Assembly: GCF_023242945.1 (NCBI RefSeq)
Contig: NZ_JALKFT010000001.1
Span: forward strand, 248,001-312,000
Length of the DNA: 64,000 bases
DNA from: Frankia umida
GTDB taxonomy: Bacteria > Actinomycetota > Actinomycetes > Frankiales > Frankiaceae
Direction of reading: 5' to 3'
Within the stretch, counting starts at the first letter, position 1, and every line of letters begins with the position of its first letter. The notes under the pieces were generated by a model. It was not told where the DNA came from. It saw only the letters and a program-made list of their open reading frames with translations, and did no database searches. The position numbers and the translations under genes are program-made. Below, piece by piece: positions 27,073 to 36,014 of the stretch.

Positions 27073-27558
27073 ATGGCCGAAGCGCTCATTCCGGACCCGG
27101 CGTCCTGGCAGGTCCTGCCGCCGCAGCTACGCCGGATGCGGCGAACCCTGCTGCTGGGCGTGACCGTGCCGGCCGTCATGCTCACACTGCTGATCACAGT
27201 GATGGTGGACGGCTGGCCGTGGCTGCTGCTGACCGCCGTCCCGATCGCCGTGGCCGGCTGGGCCTGGTTCGCGATCGAGCGGGTCTGGCGCGCCTGGCGC
27301 TACGCCGAGCGGGAGGACGATCTCCTGATCAGTCGGGGCATCCTCATCCAGCGCCTGGTGGTCGTCCCCTACGGCCGGATGCAACTGGTGGACGTCAGCG
27401 CCGGACCGCTCGCCCGCCGGTTCGGCATCGCCAAGGTGCAGCTGCACACCGCCGCCGCCACCAGCGACGCCGTCATCCCCGGCCTGCGCCCCGCCGAGGC
27501 CGCCCGGCTGCGCGACGCCCTCACCGAACGCGGCGAGGCCAGATCGGCCGGGCTTTGA
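27073..27558 (+). CDS. PH-domain (bPH2/YdbS-like) membrane protein
   Basis: This small protein of 161 residues has two membrane segments (LLLGVTVPAVMLTLLITVMV and WLLLTAVPIAVAGWAWFAI). A bacterial PH domain follows, with DDLLISRGILIQRLVVVPYGRMQLVDVSAGPLARRFG. It resembles B. subtilis YdbS, part of a pair with YdbT that has been linked to resistance against antimicrobial compounds. The stop overlaps the TTG start of the YdbT-like gene by four bases, which supports co-function. No specific role can be read. Confidence 0.8.
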   Translation: MAEALIPDPASWQVLPPQLRRMRRTLLLGVTVPAVMLTLLITVMVDGWPWLLLTAVPIAVAGWAWFAIERVWRAWRYAEREDDLLISRGILIQRLVVVPYGRMQLVDVSAGPLARRFGIAKVQLHTAAATSDAVIPGLRPAEAARLRDALTERGEARSAGL

Positions 27559-28997
27559 CCACCTCCTGGGAGGCCACCGAACCAACCGTGGCGGACCCGC
27601 CGAAACCACCGGAGCCGCCGGACCCACCGCAGCGGTCGGAGTCACCGGAGTCGCCGGAGTCGGGCGATGACGGGTACCGACGGCTGCATCCGTTGACGCC
27701 GTTCCTGCGCGGCTGGGTGATCGTCGCCGCCTTCGCGGCGACGGTCGGGCGGACCTTCGCCGAGGAGGTGACCGCCCGAGCGATCGGCCTCACGATGCTC
27801 TTCCTGGTGCCGGCGGCCGGCATCTACGGGTACTGCGTCTGGCGGTTCACCCGCTACCGGCTCGACGGCGACGGGCTGCGCCTGGACACCGGTCTGCTGG
27901 TGCGACGTACCCGCTATGTCCGCCTCGACCGGTTGCAGGCCGTCGACCTCGTCCAGCCGTTGCTCGCCCGGCTGGTCGGGCTCGCCGTCGTGCGACTCGA
28001 CCTCGCCGGCCACGAACGCCGGGACCGGGCCGACTCCGACGGCGGCAGCGCCACCTCCGACCTGCGTTACCTCTCGCTCGGCCACGCCCAGCGGCTGCGC
28101 AGCCAGCTGTTGACCGGCTCCGCGCGCCCCGCGGCGGCGAACCCGGCGGCCCCGGCTCCCTTCGGCCCTTCGCACGGGTCCGACCCGTCGGACAGGTCGG
28201 ACGGGTCGGCGACGCTCGCCGAGGTGCCGCCGACCCGGCTGGCCGCGGCGATCGCGCTGTCCCCGGCGCCGTGGGTGGCGGTGTTCGGCGTCGCGGCCAT
28301 CGCCGTCCCGTCCCTGCTGACCGGGACCCGCACCGGTGTGCTCGGCGCGATCCCGATCCTCGGCTGGCTGTGGCATCGCACCGTCCGGGTGTTCGCCGTC
28401 GGCTATCCGTACACGGTGTCCACCTCGGCGGACGGGCTACGCCTGGACAGCGGCCTGATCGAACGGGCCCATGCGACCGTGCCACCGGGGCGGGTCCAGG
28501 CGCTACGGATCACGGCGCCGCTGCTGTGGCGACCGTTCGGCTGGGTGACCCTGCGGATGAACGTCGCCGGCAGCGGCCCGACCGTCCTGCTGCCGGTGGC
28601 CCGCCACGACGAGGCGATGGCGCTCGTCGGCGCGCTGCTGCCCGGGGTGGACGTCGCCGCGGTGGCGCTCACCCGCGGACCGCGCCGGGCGCTGCTGCTC
28701 GCGCCGGCGCACTGGTGGGTGCTCGCCTGCGGCGCCGACGACCGGATCTTCGTCGCCCGGCACGGACTGCTCCGGCGCCACACCGACATCATCGCGCACG
28801 GCAAGGTGCAGAGCATCCGGCTGATCGCGAACCCACTGGCCCGGCTCCTGCGGCTGGCCGACGTCCATTTCGACACCATCGACGGCCCCGTCCGGGTGCG
28901 CAGCGGCCACCGCGACCGCCGGTCGGCGACCGCACTGGTCTACGCCCAGGCGGAACTGTCCCGCCTGGGCCGACGACTCGATCACCCCGACCGCTGA
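27555..28997 (+). CDS. PH-domain (bPH2/YdbT-like) membrane protein
   Basis: This 480-residue partner of the preceding protein has a Pro/Ser/Glu-rich N-terminus (about 1-40) and then paired membrane helices. The bPH2 pattern GDGLRLDTGLLVRRTRYVRLDRLQAVDLVQPL recurs as GLRLDSGLIERAHATVPPGRVQALRI and as GLLRRHTDIIAHGKVQSIRL, so there are three PH modules as in YdbT. TTG 27555 overlaps the upstream stop; GTG near 27589 is an alternative. Convergent with the CD-NTase-like gene across a hairpin. Confidence 0.78.
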   Translation: MTTSWEATEPTVADPPKPPEPPDPPQRSESPESPESGDDGYRRLHPLTPFLRGWVIVAAFAATVGRTFAEEVTARAIGLTMLFLVPAAGIYGYCVWRFTRYRLDGDGLRLDTGLLVRRTRYVRLDRLQAVDLVQPLLARLVGLAVVRLDLAGHERRDRADSDGGSATSDLRYLSLGHAQRLRSQLLTGSARPAAANPAAPAPFGPSHGSDPSDRSDGSATLAEVPPTRLAAAIALSPAPWVAVFGVAAIAVPSLLTGTRTGVLGAIPILGWLWHRTVRVFAVGYPYTVSTSADGLRLDSGLIERAHATVPPGRVQALRITAPLLWRPFGWVTLRMNVAGSGPTVLLPVARHDEAMALVGALLPGVDVAAVALTRGPRRALLLAPAHWWVLACGADDRIFVARHGLLRRHTDIIAHGKVQSIRLIANPLARLLRLADVHFDTIDGPVRVRSGHRDRRSATALVYAQAELSRLGRRLDHPDR

Positions 28998-29000
28998 TCG

Positions 29001-29050
29001 CTGAGCAGCGGCCCAGCCGGCCACGGGGCCACGGGGCCGCTGGGGCTCAG
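29001..29050. terminator. Bidirectional hairpin between convergent genes
   Basis: CTGAGCAGCGGCCC at 29001-29014 pairs with the right side at 29034-29050 (GGGCCGCT and GCTCAG), with a small bulge. It lies in the 49-bp gap between the YdbT-like gene and the CD-NTase-like gene and covers the latter's stop codon. Confidence 0.6.
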
Positions 29051-30120
29051 CCGAAGGTGGGGAACTCCGGGCCGAACACCGCGCCCCACAGGGCCACGGC
29101 CTCCCCGTGGTCACCGGCCTGTTCGGCGGCCAGCGCCTTCGCCGAGTAGAGCCGGGCGAAGCGGACGTTCTCCCCGAGCACGTCAAGATCCTCGGAGCGG
29201 ACATAGCTGGACAGATCGCCACCGACATCGGCCGGGTCGGCGACGCGCAGACCCACCTCGTCCATGTACCGGAAGACCTCGGCCAGGCCCTGGCGGGTGT
29301 TCAGACCACGCCCACCGAGCACCTGCCCGGCGAGCGCCTCGAGGTGGAACGAGCGCAGGTGGCTGCCGCACACCCGGTTCCAGGCCTTGAGCAGCCGCAC
29401 CGCCGAGATCACCCGGGGGCCGAGATCCGCCGTCCAGCCCAGGTGTCGCTCGGGTCGGGTCGGCAACCAGCCGCCGACCCGGTCGGGCATGACGTAACCG
29501 GCCCGCGGATGGTCGAAGGCGGGCACGAGATGCACATCCGGCGGGGCGTCGTAGACGATGCGCAGGGCCTGGCCGCGGCTGCCGATGGTCTGGATACGCT
29601 CGCCGCCGATCGCGTTGCGCACGCACAGGACGAGGTCGCGCGAGTCCCAGCGGAACCGCTTCCACGCGCTGTTGGCGGCGGAGAAGACCGCGAAGATGTC
29701 GACCTCGTCCAGCGGGCGGATCATCGTGTCGCGACCGGCGGAGCCGATCGTGGCCACGCCGACCAGCGGCAGCGCGCACCGCGGCGGGAAGATCGCCCGC
29801 AGTGCCCGCTCGGCCTCGTCACGGCGGGCGGCGATCACCGCCTTCTCCTCAGCGCTGAGCCGAATCATGTCGTCGAGTTTGGCGAACGCACGCGCGGTCG
29901 TCCCGACCAGCAACGGCCCGGTCATCGCCCCCGAGGGCGGACCAAGCGGCATCGCATCAGGCTGCCCGGACGCACCGTCCTCGGACGGGAACAGCGCGTT
30001 GGGCTCGCCGGGCGTGGAGGCGGGTGACCGCCGCCAGTGCGACGGAATGACCAGATGGTCATAGGTGACCTCACCGGGCCGAGCTCCGGCCGGTGTTCCC
30101 CGAGGGGTGTCCACGCTCAT
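29047..30120 (-). CDS. CD-NTase-like (SMODS) nucleotidyltransferase, no effector nearby
   Basis: The 357-residue protein carries the cGAS/DncV-like nucleotidyltransferase pattern. It has GSAGRDT (Gly126-Ser127) followed by RPLDEVDIFAVF (Glu139, Asp141 as metal ligands) and a third acid in DVHLVPAF (Asp195). RLLKAWNR and SFHLEALAGQVL are typical helices of the SMODS family. Such enzymes make cyclic di- or trinucleotide signals in CBASS anti-phage systems. Here no phospholipase, membrane or nuclease effector, nor Cap2/Cap3, lies beside it, so the role is open. ATG 30120 is chosen for GGGAGG eight bases upstream; the open frame to 30399 has no such site. The N-terminal 70 residues are poorly conserved-looking. 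Confidence 0.78.
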   Translation of the reverse strand: MSVDTPRGTPAGARPGEVTYDHLVIPSHWRRSPASTPGEPNALFPSEDGASGQPDAMPLGPPSGAMTGPLLVGTTARAFAKLDDMIRLSAEEKAVIAARRDEAERALRAIFPPRCALPLVGVATIGSAGRDTMIRPLDEVDIFAVFSAANSAWKRFRWDSRDLVLCVRNAIGGERIQTIGSRGQALRIVYDAPPDVHLVPAFDHPRAGYVMPDRVGGWLPTRPERHLGWTADLGPRVISAVRLLKAWNRVCGSHLRSFHLEALAGQVLGGRGLNTRQGLAEVFRYMDEVGLRVADPADVGGDLSSYVRSEDLDVLGENVRFARLYSAKALAAEQAGDHGEAVALWGAVFGPEFPTFG

Positions 30121-30539
30121 GCTGCTGACCTCCCAGGCGCAGGTGGCGCCGAAACGTTCGGGCTCCCCTCCCCGGACGCGCGGCGGACCTCCCACAGCCC
30201 GCCCCGGTCGCCCCGCCCTGCCCTCGGCCCGTCGGCCTTGGTCGCGACATCGCTTTACATGGTGCCCCAGGGCGTCACGGTCTGAACAGGGGGCTGTCGG
30301 CGTGGCGTGTTCCACCGCTCGTCCAGTGACGAGAAAACTACGAGAAGGTCGCGGCCAGATCCCGGTCAACAGGACATCATCGACGCAACAGACACACAAC
30401 GATTTTCGTCCGTGTTAGGGCCCCTGGCCAGGGGCCCTCGGGACGCCCACGGGACAGCCCCCGGTTGGCACCAATGGGCCCGACGACGTGGACCGCGCGG
30501 TAGTCCACTGGTGGCATGCGCGCAGGCCGGGGGTCGGTC
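30121..30539. other. Intergenic region with a perfect palindrome
   Basis: These 419 bp separate the CD-NTase-like gene from the GNAT gene, both on the minus strand. No gene is recognised. A perfect 22-base palindrome sits at 30417-30438. The CD-NTase promoter must be between it and 30120. Confidence 0.5.
30417..30438. terminator. Perfect 22-base palindrome, possible terminator
   Basis: AGGGCCCCTGG is followed at once by its reverse complement. It lies about 100 bases beyond the stop of the GNAT gene and upstream of the CD-NTase gene on the same strand. It could end the SDR-GNAT transcript. A protein-binding site is the alternative, because a hairpin with no loop is strained. Confidence 0.5.
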
Positions 30540-31109
30540 TCAGCCGGCCGGCGGCCGTAGCCAGACCCGCCACCATCCGGCCACCAGAACGGGGGTCGGC
30601 ACGAACGAGGTCGCCTGCCCGAGGCGCTTGCCGACGGCGTCACCGCGCCGGATCCGCGTCTCCACGAGCACACCGCGGTACTCCAGCCAGACCGCGGCCG
30701 CCCGCACCGCCTCGGTGGCGTAGCCCTCCCGGCGGCAACCGAACGCGATCGACACCCCGACCACCGCCCGCCGGCCCTGGGTGTCGGCCACCAGCAGGCC
30801 GACCGCCGCGGGCTCCGATCGCCGCCGCAGCACCCAGGTCAGCACGGACCGACCGGCCCCGGCCCGGCGACGCAGCTCACGACGCAGCGACCCGGCCGGG
30901 TCACGCGGGTCCGACCGGTCGGCATACGGATCGGTGCCGACCAGACCCCCGTCCGGCCCCACCCCCGACTGCCGGGGACCACCCGAACCGACCACGACCG
31001 AGGTGAACGACAACGCCGACGCCAGCTCCTCCGCGACATAGCCCGCGTTCCACACGGTCAGGGGCAGCGCCAGCAGCCGGGATGTGGTGAGTGTCGGCCC
31101 CTCACCCAC
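30540..31109 (-). CDS. GNAT-family N-acetyltransferase-like protein
   Basis: This 189-residue protein has the acetyl-CoA loop region SIAFGCRREGYATEAVRAAAVWLEYRG, in which RREGYATEA is the GNAT Q/RxxGxG/A motif. The middle of the protein (about 40-85) is Gly/Asp/Arg-rich and unusual for the family. The acceptor substrate is unknown. The start overlaps the end of the SDR gene by eight bases, so the two form one transcript. Their linked function cannot be deduced. Confidence 0.65.
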   Translation of the reverse strand: MGEGPTLTTSRLLALPLTVWNAGYVAEELASALSFTSVVVGSGGPRQSGVGPDGGLVGTDPYADRSDPRDPAGSLRRELRRRAGAGRSVLTWVLRRRSEPAAVGLLVADTQGRRAVVGVSIAFGCRREGYATEAVRAAAVWLEYRGVLVETRIRRGDAVGKRLGQATSFVPTPVLVAGWWRVWLRPPAG

Positions 31110-32328
31110 GACGGGACGGCTCCCGCACGCCGAGCAGCCCCCGCTCCCGCAGCCAGTCCTGGGTGCGGGCCATCCCCTCGACCAGCGGCACCCTCGGTGC
31201 CCAGCCGGTCAGCTCGCCTACCCGGCTGGACGAGAAGCCGCGCTCGCGGGTGAGCTCCCGGACACCGAGCGGCCCGACGTCCACCCGAGCCCGTGGGTCG
31301 ACCCCGGCGCCGAGCCGGGCACCGACCCCACGCACCAGCGCCCGCGGTCCACCCGCCCCGGTCCCGGCCGTCGTCGTGGTCGTGCCACGACCACGACGCC
31401 CCTCGGCGAGTGCGCGCAGCCGCTCCCAGCCGTCGAGCGCCCCGACGATGCCCGCGGGCACCGAGCGGGGCGCCGCCACGCCCAGCATGTCGGCGTAGTA
31501 ACCGAAGAAGTCCGCGGCCGGCACCGACTCGCCCCCGGTGACCTGGAGCACCTCGCCGGCCACCACGGCTCGCGGGGCCGCGACCACCGCCGCGACCGCG
31601 TCGACGACATCGTCGACGTGCACCGGGCTGAGGATGCCGCGGCCACCATCGACCACCACGAACCGCCCGGCGCGCAGCAGCAGCACCGGCCACAGTGTCC
31701 AACGCCCCGCCCGGGCCCCGTAGGCGTCACCGACGCGCACGACGGTCGCGCCCAGCCCGTGCGCGGCCGCCGAGGCCACCGCCTGCTCCGCCGCGGCCAG
31801 CGCGTCCGCCCGGGCATCCCCGGTGAGCCCGACCGGCGCCGACTCGTCGAGCGGCCCGCCGGACCCGGCCAGGCCCTCGGCCCACGCCCGCGGCGAACCG
31901 GGGGCGGACATGGTCTTCTCCGGTGTGGACGCTCGCTGGGTGGCGGCGATGTTGACCACGTCCACGCAGGAAAGATGAACGAACCGGTCGACGCCCGCGC
32001 GGCCGGCGGCGTCGAGCAGGTTCGCCGTGCCCGCAAGGGTCACCCGCCGGATCTCACCGGCGGCCACCCGCACCGGCGCGCCGGCCCGCCCCGGCCGGAC
32101 CGGGGTCAGTTCCGCCACTCCACCCAGGCCGACGGCGGCCGCCTGGACGACGAGATCGGCACCGTCCAGCGCCCGCTCCCAGTCTCCCGGACGGGTGATG
32201 TCGGCCGTCGTGATGCCCGGTGCCCGGCGGATGTCCAGCGCCACCACCTCGGTGCCCGCCTGGCGCAGCGCATGCGTGATCGCCCCACCGAGAAAACCGG
32301 CCGCGCCGGTGACCACCGCGCGAACCAC
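31102..32328 (-). CDS. NAD-dependent epimerase/SDR-like protein lacking the catalytic Tyr-Lys pair
   Basis: This 408-residue extended SDR has an N-terminal Rossmann motif VTGAAGFLGGAITHAL and a matching fold (ADLVVQAAAVG, RFVHLSCVDVVNIAAT, ATVVRVGDAYG, SPVHVDDVVDA). It resembles 3-beta-hydroxysteroid dehydrogenase-type epimerases. The YxxxK catalytic motif expected before AEQAV is missing; the stretch reads GDARADALAAAEQAV. It may bind NAD(P) without the usual catalysis. GTG 32328 is chosen because AGGAGGAGG lies directly upstream. It forms an operon with the GNAT gene. Confidence 0.75.
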   Translation of the reverse strand: MVRAVVTGAAGFLGGAITHALRQAGTEVVALDIRRAPGITTADITRPGDWERALDGADLVVQAAAVGLGGVAELTPVRPGRAGAPVRVAAGEIRRVTLAGTANLLDAAGRAGVDRFVHLSCVDVVNIAATQRASTPEKTMSAPGSPRAWAEGLAGSGGPLDESAPVGLTGDARADALAAAEQAVASAAAHGLGATVVRVGDAYGARAGRWTLWPVLLLRAGRFVVVDGGRGILSPVHVDDVVDAVAAVVAAPRAVVAGEVLQVTGGESVPAADFFGYYADMLGVAAPRSVPAGIVGALDGWERLRALAEGRRGRGTTTTTAGTGAGGPRALVRGVGARLGAGVDPRARVDVGPLGVRELTRERGFSSSRVGELTGWAPRVPLVEGMARTQDWLRERGLLGVREPSRRG

Positions 32329-32615
32329 GGCCCCTCCTCCTGCCCGGGGCACCCGCGCCGGGCCACCCGTGTGACGGCGTGCTGTCGCTGCCGCCGCCGT
32401 CAGGGCGCCGGAAAGGTGGCCCGACTGCCCTCGGCGACGACGTTTCGACCCTACGGGATCGTCCGGCCACACCGTATCCAGGCCAGTGGCGCCGGTCCGG
32501 CGGCGAGAATCCGGTGGGACTCGCCGTCGGACCGGCGCGTACCGTTCCCTCCACCATCACCGCGGATGTGTTCTATATCACAAGGACTGAGTCTGTCCGC
32601 CAACGTCGGGAGATC

Positions 32616-33629
32616 TCAGCGCGGGGGCGCGATGAAGTCCTGGGTCCAGTAGGCCCCGTGGGACCCACCCCCGGCAAAGCCGACGCCGATCCGCCGCAGC
32701 GAGCAGTTGAGGATGTTCGCCCGGTGTCCGGGGCTGGCCATCCAGGCTCGCACGACCGCGTCGGGTGTCGGCTGACCCGCGGCGATGTTCTCCGCGGCGA
32801 TCACGTAGGCGACGCCGGCCGCGGAGATCCGCTGGAACGGCGTGGCACCGTTACGGCTGTTGTGCGCGAGGTAGTTCGCCGTCGCCATGTCGACGCTGTG
32901 TGCCTGCGCGACCAGGGTCAGGGCCGGATCGGCGACCAGCGCGGGGCAACCGGCCAGGGCGCGCTGCTGGTTGGTGAGGTTGACCACGGTGTTGAGGATG
33001 TTCGCGAGCGCCGTCGCCTGGGCGTTCGCCGACCCCACGGAGGCGGCCGAAGCCGCGGGCGACGCGGTCGCGGCCGGCGACGACCCCGGTGTCACACCAC
33101 CAGCCTGGACGGCGGTGGGGGTCGGCACGGCGACGATCACCGACGGCGGCTTCCCCGCCGGCAGGCCCGTCTCGCCGGCAGAGCTCGCCGGCACCGTGGG
33201 ATCACTACCCAGAGTAGCGGCCAGGAGTTGCGGGCGCGCGGACGCGGTCGACTTGGGCACATCCGCGCGTGGGCTGCCCGGCGTCTCCGCCGGCGAGGAC
33301 GGTGCCCCGCTCGGCGTGGCGACACCCGCGGTGGACGCCGGCACGTCGGCCGCGCCCACCGCGGCGCCAGTGGTAACCGCGGCGCCAGTGGTAAAGGTAG
33401 TAGAGGTGGCCTGGACGGCGGGGTCCGTCGCGCGGGTGCCCAGCGCCTCGGATGCCCCGGGGCCGGGCGCCAGCGAACAGGCGGTCAACCCCGCGGCCAG
33501 GGCCGCCGTGACGAGCGGGGGCAGCAGGCCCGCCCGGCGACGAGCGACCGGACGGCGGTCCACCGGATGACAGCTGGCAGGAAGAGGCTGGCAGCCCGCG
33601 GGCGAGCGCCAGGAACGAGGACGTGGCAT
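32616..33629 (-). CDS. CAP-domain (SCP/YkwD-like) lipoprotein
   Basis: This 337-residue secreted protein starts with a basic n-region and a hydrophobic stretch, LLPPLVTAALAAGLTAC, which ends in a lipobox (LTAC), so it should be lipid-anchored outside the membrane. A Ser/Thr/Ala/Pro-rich stalk follows (about 55-205). The C-terminal 120 residues are a CAP domain: VVNLTNQQRALAGCPAL, AQAHSVDMATANYLAHNS, AAENIAAGQ, VVRAWMASPGHRANIL and GAYWTQDF. Bacterial CAP proteins are linked to the cell wall or secretion, but their activity is not settled. AAGGA precedes the ATG. Confidence 0.88.
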   Translation of the reverse strand: MPRPRSWRSPAGCQPLPASCHPVDRRPVARRRAGLLPPLVTAALAAGLTACSLAPGPGASEALGTRATDPAVQATSTTFTTGAAVTTGAAVGAADVPASTAGVATPSGAPSSPAETPGSPRADVPKSTASARPQLLAATLGSDPTVPASSAGETGLPAGKPPSVIVAVPTPTAVQAGGVTPGSSPAATASPAASAASVGSANAQATALANILNTVVNLTNQQRALAGCPALVADPALTLVAQAHSVDMATANYLAHNSRNGATPFQRISAAGVAYVIAAENIAAGQPTPDAVVRAWMASPGHRANILNCSLRRIGVGFAGGGSHGAYWTQDFIAPPR

Positions 33630-33718
33630 CGAATCCTTCGCCTGGTCGGCCCCCCGACCCAGGTCACCGGATCGGTCGCAGCCCAGCCCAACGGTGGCGA
33701 ACCACGTTTCGGCCCTGG

Positions 33719-34501
33719 CTACCTCCTCTCCTCTGTGTGCGGCGTGTCGACTGTCCGCGGCGCGTCGACCACGGCCACCCCCGTCGACGGCACCTCGACG
33801 ATCACCGGCTCGTCCACCGCAGAGTCGGTCCGCACAGCATCCGCCCGCGTCGCGGTCGCCACCACTGGATCTGTGCTCGCGGCTGGATCCGTGTTAGCGG
33901 CTGGATCCGTGTTCGCGGCGCGGCGTCGGCCCGCGCGTCGGCGCAGCAGCTCACCGCCAAGCCCGGCCAGCACCGAGACCAGCACGACCACCCCGGCCAT
34001 CGGGCCCGCCGCATCCCGCAGCCCCGGAATGTCCGCCGCCAGATACCCGAGCACGATCAGGCCGCTGCCCCACACCAGCGCACCGGCGACGGCGGCGGCC
34101 AGGAACCGGTGCCACGGCATCGCCACCGCGCCGGCCAGCACGGGTGCGAAGGTCCGGGCCCAGGGCACGAACCGGGCCACGATCAGCGTCACGGCGCCGA
34201 ACCGGCGATAGAAGTCGTCCGTCCGAGCCAGGGCTGTTCCGTGCCGCCGTTCCAGATAGGGCCGACCCAGCCGGGCCCCGGTGTAATAGCCCGCCACGGC
34301 ACCGGCGCTGGCGGCGACCGCGACCCCGCCGGAGAGGGCATAGATGGAGACGTCGGCGCCGCCGTCGGCGGCGACCAGACCGGCGGCGAACAGAATGGTG
34401 TCGCCGGGCAGCCAGAAACCGACCAGCACACCACTCTCAATAAAGATCATCGCAAAAACGACGGCGTACAGGGTCGTCCCGGACAGGTGACCGACATCCA
34501 C
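33719..34501 (-). CDS. DedA-family membrane protein
   Basis: This 260-residue protein carries the DedA (SNARE-associated) core: FIESGVLVGFWLPGDTILFAAGL, YYTGARLGRPYLERRHG, DDFYRRFGAVTLIVARFVPWARTFAPVLAGAVAMP and a C-terminal helix. DedA proteins move phospholipid head groups or undecaprenyl phosphate across the membrane. The conserved VARFVPWARTF motif is intact. The C-terminus has a short repeated NTDPAA segment (18-bp tandem repeat near 33866-33915). GTG 34501 fits the family N-terminus but has only a weak ribosome site. It diverges from fba, as in M. tuberculosis. Confidence 0.87.
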   Translation of the reverse strand: MDVGHLSGTTLYAVVFAMIFIESGVLVGFWLPGDTILFAAGLVAADGGADVSIYALSGGVAVAASAGAVAGYYTGARLGRPYLERRHGTALARTDDFYRRFGAVTLIVARFVPWARTFAPVLAGAVAMPWHRFLAAAVAGALVWGSGLIVLGYLAADIPGLRDAAGPMAGVVVLVSVLAGLGGELLRRRAGRRRAANTDPAANTDPAASTDPVVATATRADAVRTDSAVDEPVIVEVPSTGVAVVDAPRTVDTPHTEERR

Positions 34502-34837
34502 CCGTCCAGTGTGCCGGCAATCCACCGCGGACAGTCCGACGCGGAGCCCTTGGTCGCCGTGGTGGACCACATCCCGCGCTGTCCCAGGCCGTTCGGACGG
34601 CACCGCTTCGCCCGGACGGCGTGGCTTCGCCCGGACGCGCCATGCTCGGACGCGGCCGACCGGCGTCGGCGCAACTGTGCCGCGACGTCCACCGCATCCG
34701 GCCACCCGAACGACGCGCGTCGTCATACCCTTCGCCCACCAACAGTCGCGCGGGTGCGCTTGCGCCCGATCGGGCCGGCCCGTGCCGCCTTTTATGGCTG
34801 ATCGGCGCCCCGACAGCTTCGACAAGGAGCCCCACCG
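34502..34837. other. Divergent promoter region between dedA-like and fba genes
   Basis: These 336 bp contain no gene. They separate two divergent transcription units and must hold both promoters. A short repeated CGGACGGC/CCGGACG pattern lies near 34595-34635. No consensus promoter could be picked with confidence. Confidence 0.5.
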
Positions 34838-35875
34838 ATGCCCATCGCCACGCCAGAGATCTACGCCGAGATGCTCGACCGTGCGAAGTCCGAGGCCTTC
34901 GCCTACCCCGCGATCAACGTCTCGTCGTCGCAGACCCTGAACGCCGCCCTGCGCGGCTTCGCCGAAGCCGGCAGCGACGGCATCATCCAGGTGTCCACCG
35001 GCGGCGCCGAGTACCTGTCCGGTTCCACGGTGAAGAACATGGTGCTCGGCGCCGAGGCGCTGGCCGAGTTCGCCCACCATGTCGCGAAGGCCTACCCGGT
35101 CAACATCGCGCTGCACACCGACCACTGCCCGGCGGACAAGCTGGACACCTACATCCGGCCGCTGATCGCGATCTCCCGCGAGCGGGTGGCGGCCGGTCGC
35201 GACCCGCTGTTCCAGTCGCACATGTGGGACGGCTCCGCGGTCGAGCTCGAGGAGAACCTCAAGATCGCCGAGGAACTGCTCGCGGACGCGACCGCTGCCC
35301 GGATCGTCCTCGAGGTCGAGATCGGGGTGGTCGGCGGCGAGGAGGACGGTGTCGTCGGCGCGATCGACGAGAAGCTTTACACCACCCCCGGTGACATGTG
35401 GCGGACCGCCGAGGTTCTTGGCTCGGGTGACAAGGGCCGCTACCTGCTCGCCGCGACATTCGGCAACGTCCATGGCGTCTACAAGCCCGGCAACGTGAAG
35501 CTGCGCCCCACGATTCTTCGGGACGGCCAGGACCACGTCGCACAGAAGCTGGGCCTTGCGGCTGGTTCCAAGCCGTTCGACCTTGTCTTCCACGGTGGTA
35601 GCGGTTCGGACCTCAGCGAGATCCGGGAGACGCTGGACTACGGCGTCGTCAAGATGAACGTGGACACCGACACCCAGTACGCATTCACCCGCCCCATTGT
35701 GGACCACGCCTTCAAGAACTACGACGGTGTCCTCAAGGTGGACAGCGAGGTCGGCGTGAAGAAGGCCTACGACCCACGAACCTACGGAAAGCTTGCCGAA
35801 ACGGGCATGGCCGCCCGAGTCGCCCAGGCCTGTGAGGACCTGCGCTCCACCGGCCGTTCGCTCGGGAAGGCCTGA
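34838..35875 (+). CDS. fbaA: Class II fructose-bisphosphate aldolase
   Basis: This 345-residue zinc-dependent glycolytic/gluconeogenic aldolase splits fructose 1,6-bisphosphate into dihydroxyacetone phosphate and glyceraldehyde 3-phosphate. Motifs are AINVSSSQTLNAAL, IALHTDHCPADKLD (zinc His and catalytic Asp), FQSHMWDGSAVELEENL, EVEIGVVGGEEDGV, AATFGNVHGVYKPGNV (zinc His) and LVFHGGSGSDLSEI. Length equals the long class IIA type. AAGGAG lies upstream of the ATG. A strong hairpin follows the gene. Confidence 0.97.
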   Translation: MPIATPEIYAEMLDRAKSEAFAYPAINVSSSQTLNAALRGFAEAGSDGIIQVSTGGAEYLSGSTVKNMVLGAEALAEFAHHVAKAYPVNIALHTDHCPADKLDTYIRPLIAISRERVAAGRDPLFQSHMWDGSAVELEENLKIAEELLADATAARIVLEVEIGVVGGEEDGVVGAIDEKLYTTPGDMWRTAEVLGSGDKGRYLLAATFGNVHGVYKPGNVKLRPTILRDGQDHVAQKLGLAAGSKPFDLVFHGGSGSDLSEIRETLDYGVVKMNVDTDTQYAFTRPIVDHAFKNYDGVLKVDSEVGVKKAYDPRTYGKLAETGMAARVAQACEDLRSTGRSLGKA

Positions 35876-35981
35876 CCCAGACAGGAAGGCCCGACGAACC
35901 AGCCGGGCTCCATCCATCCGGGGCGGGACGGCCCCGGGCGGGAGAAACAGTCCCGCACCGGAGTCACCGCCCAGAACCGCC

Positions 35982-36014
35982 GGTCCCCCAGTTGCCGCTC
36001 GCGACTGGGGGACC
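35982..36014 (+). terminator. fba terminator hairpin
   Basis: GGTCCCCCAGT (35982-35992) pairs perfectly with ACTGGGGGACC (36004-36014) around an 11-base loop, 106 bases after the fba stop. Confidence 0.8.
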
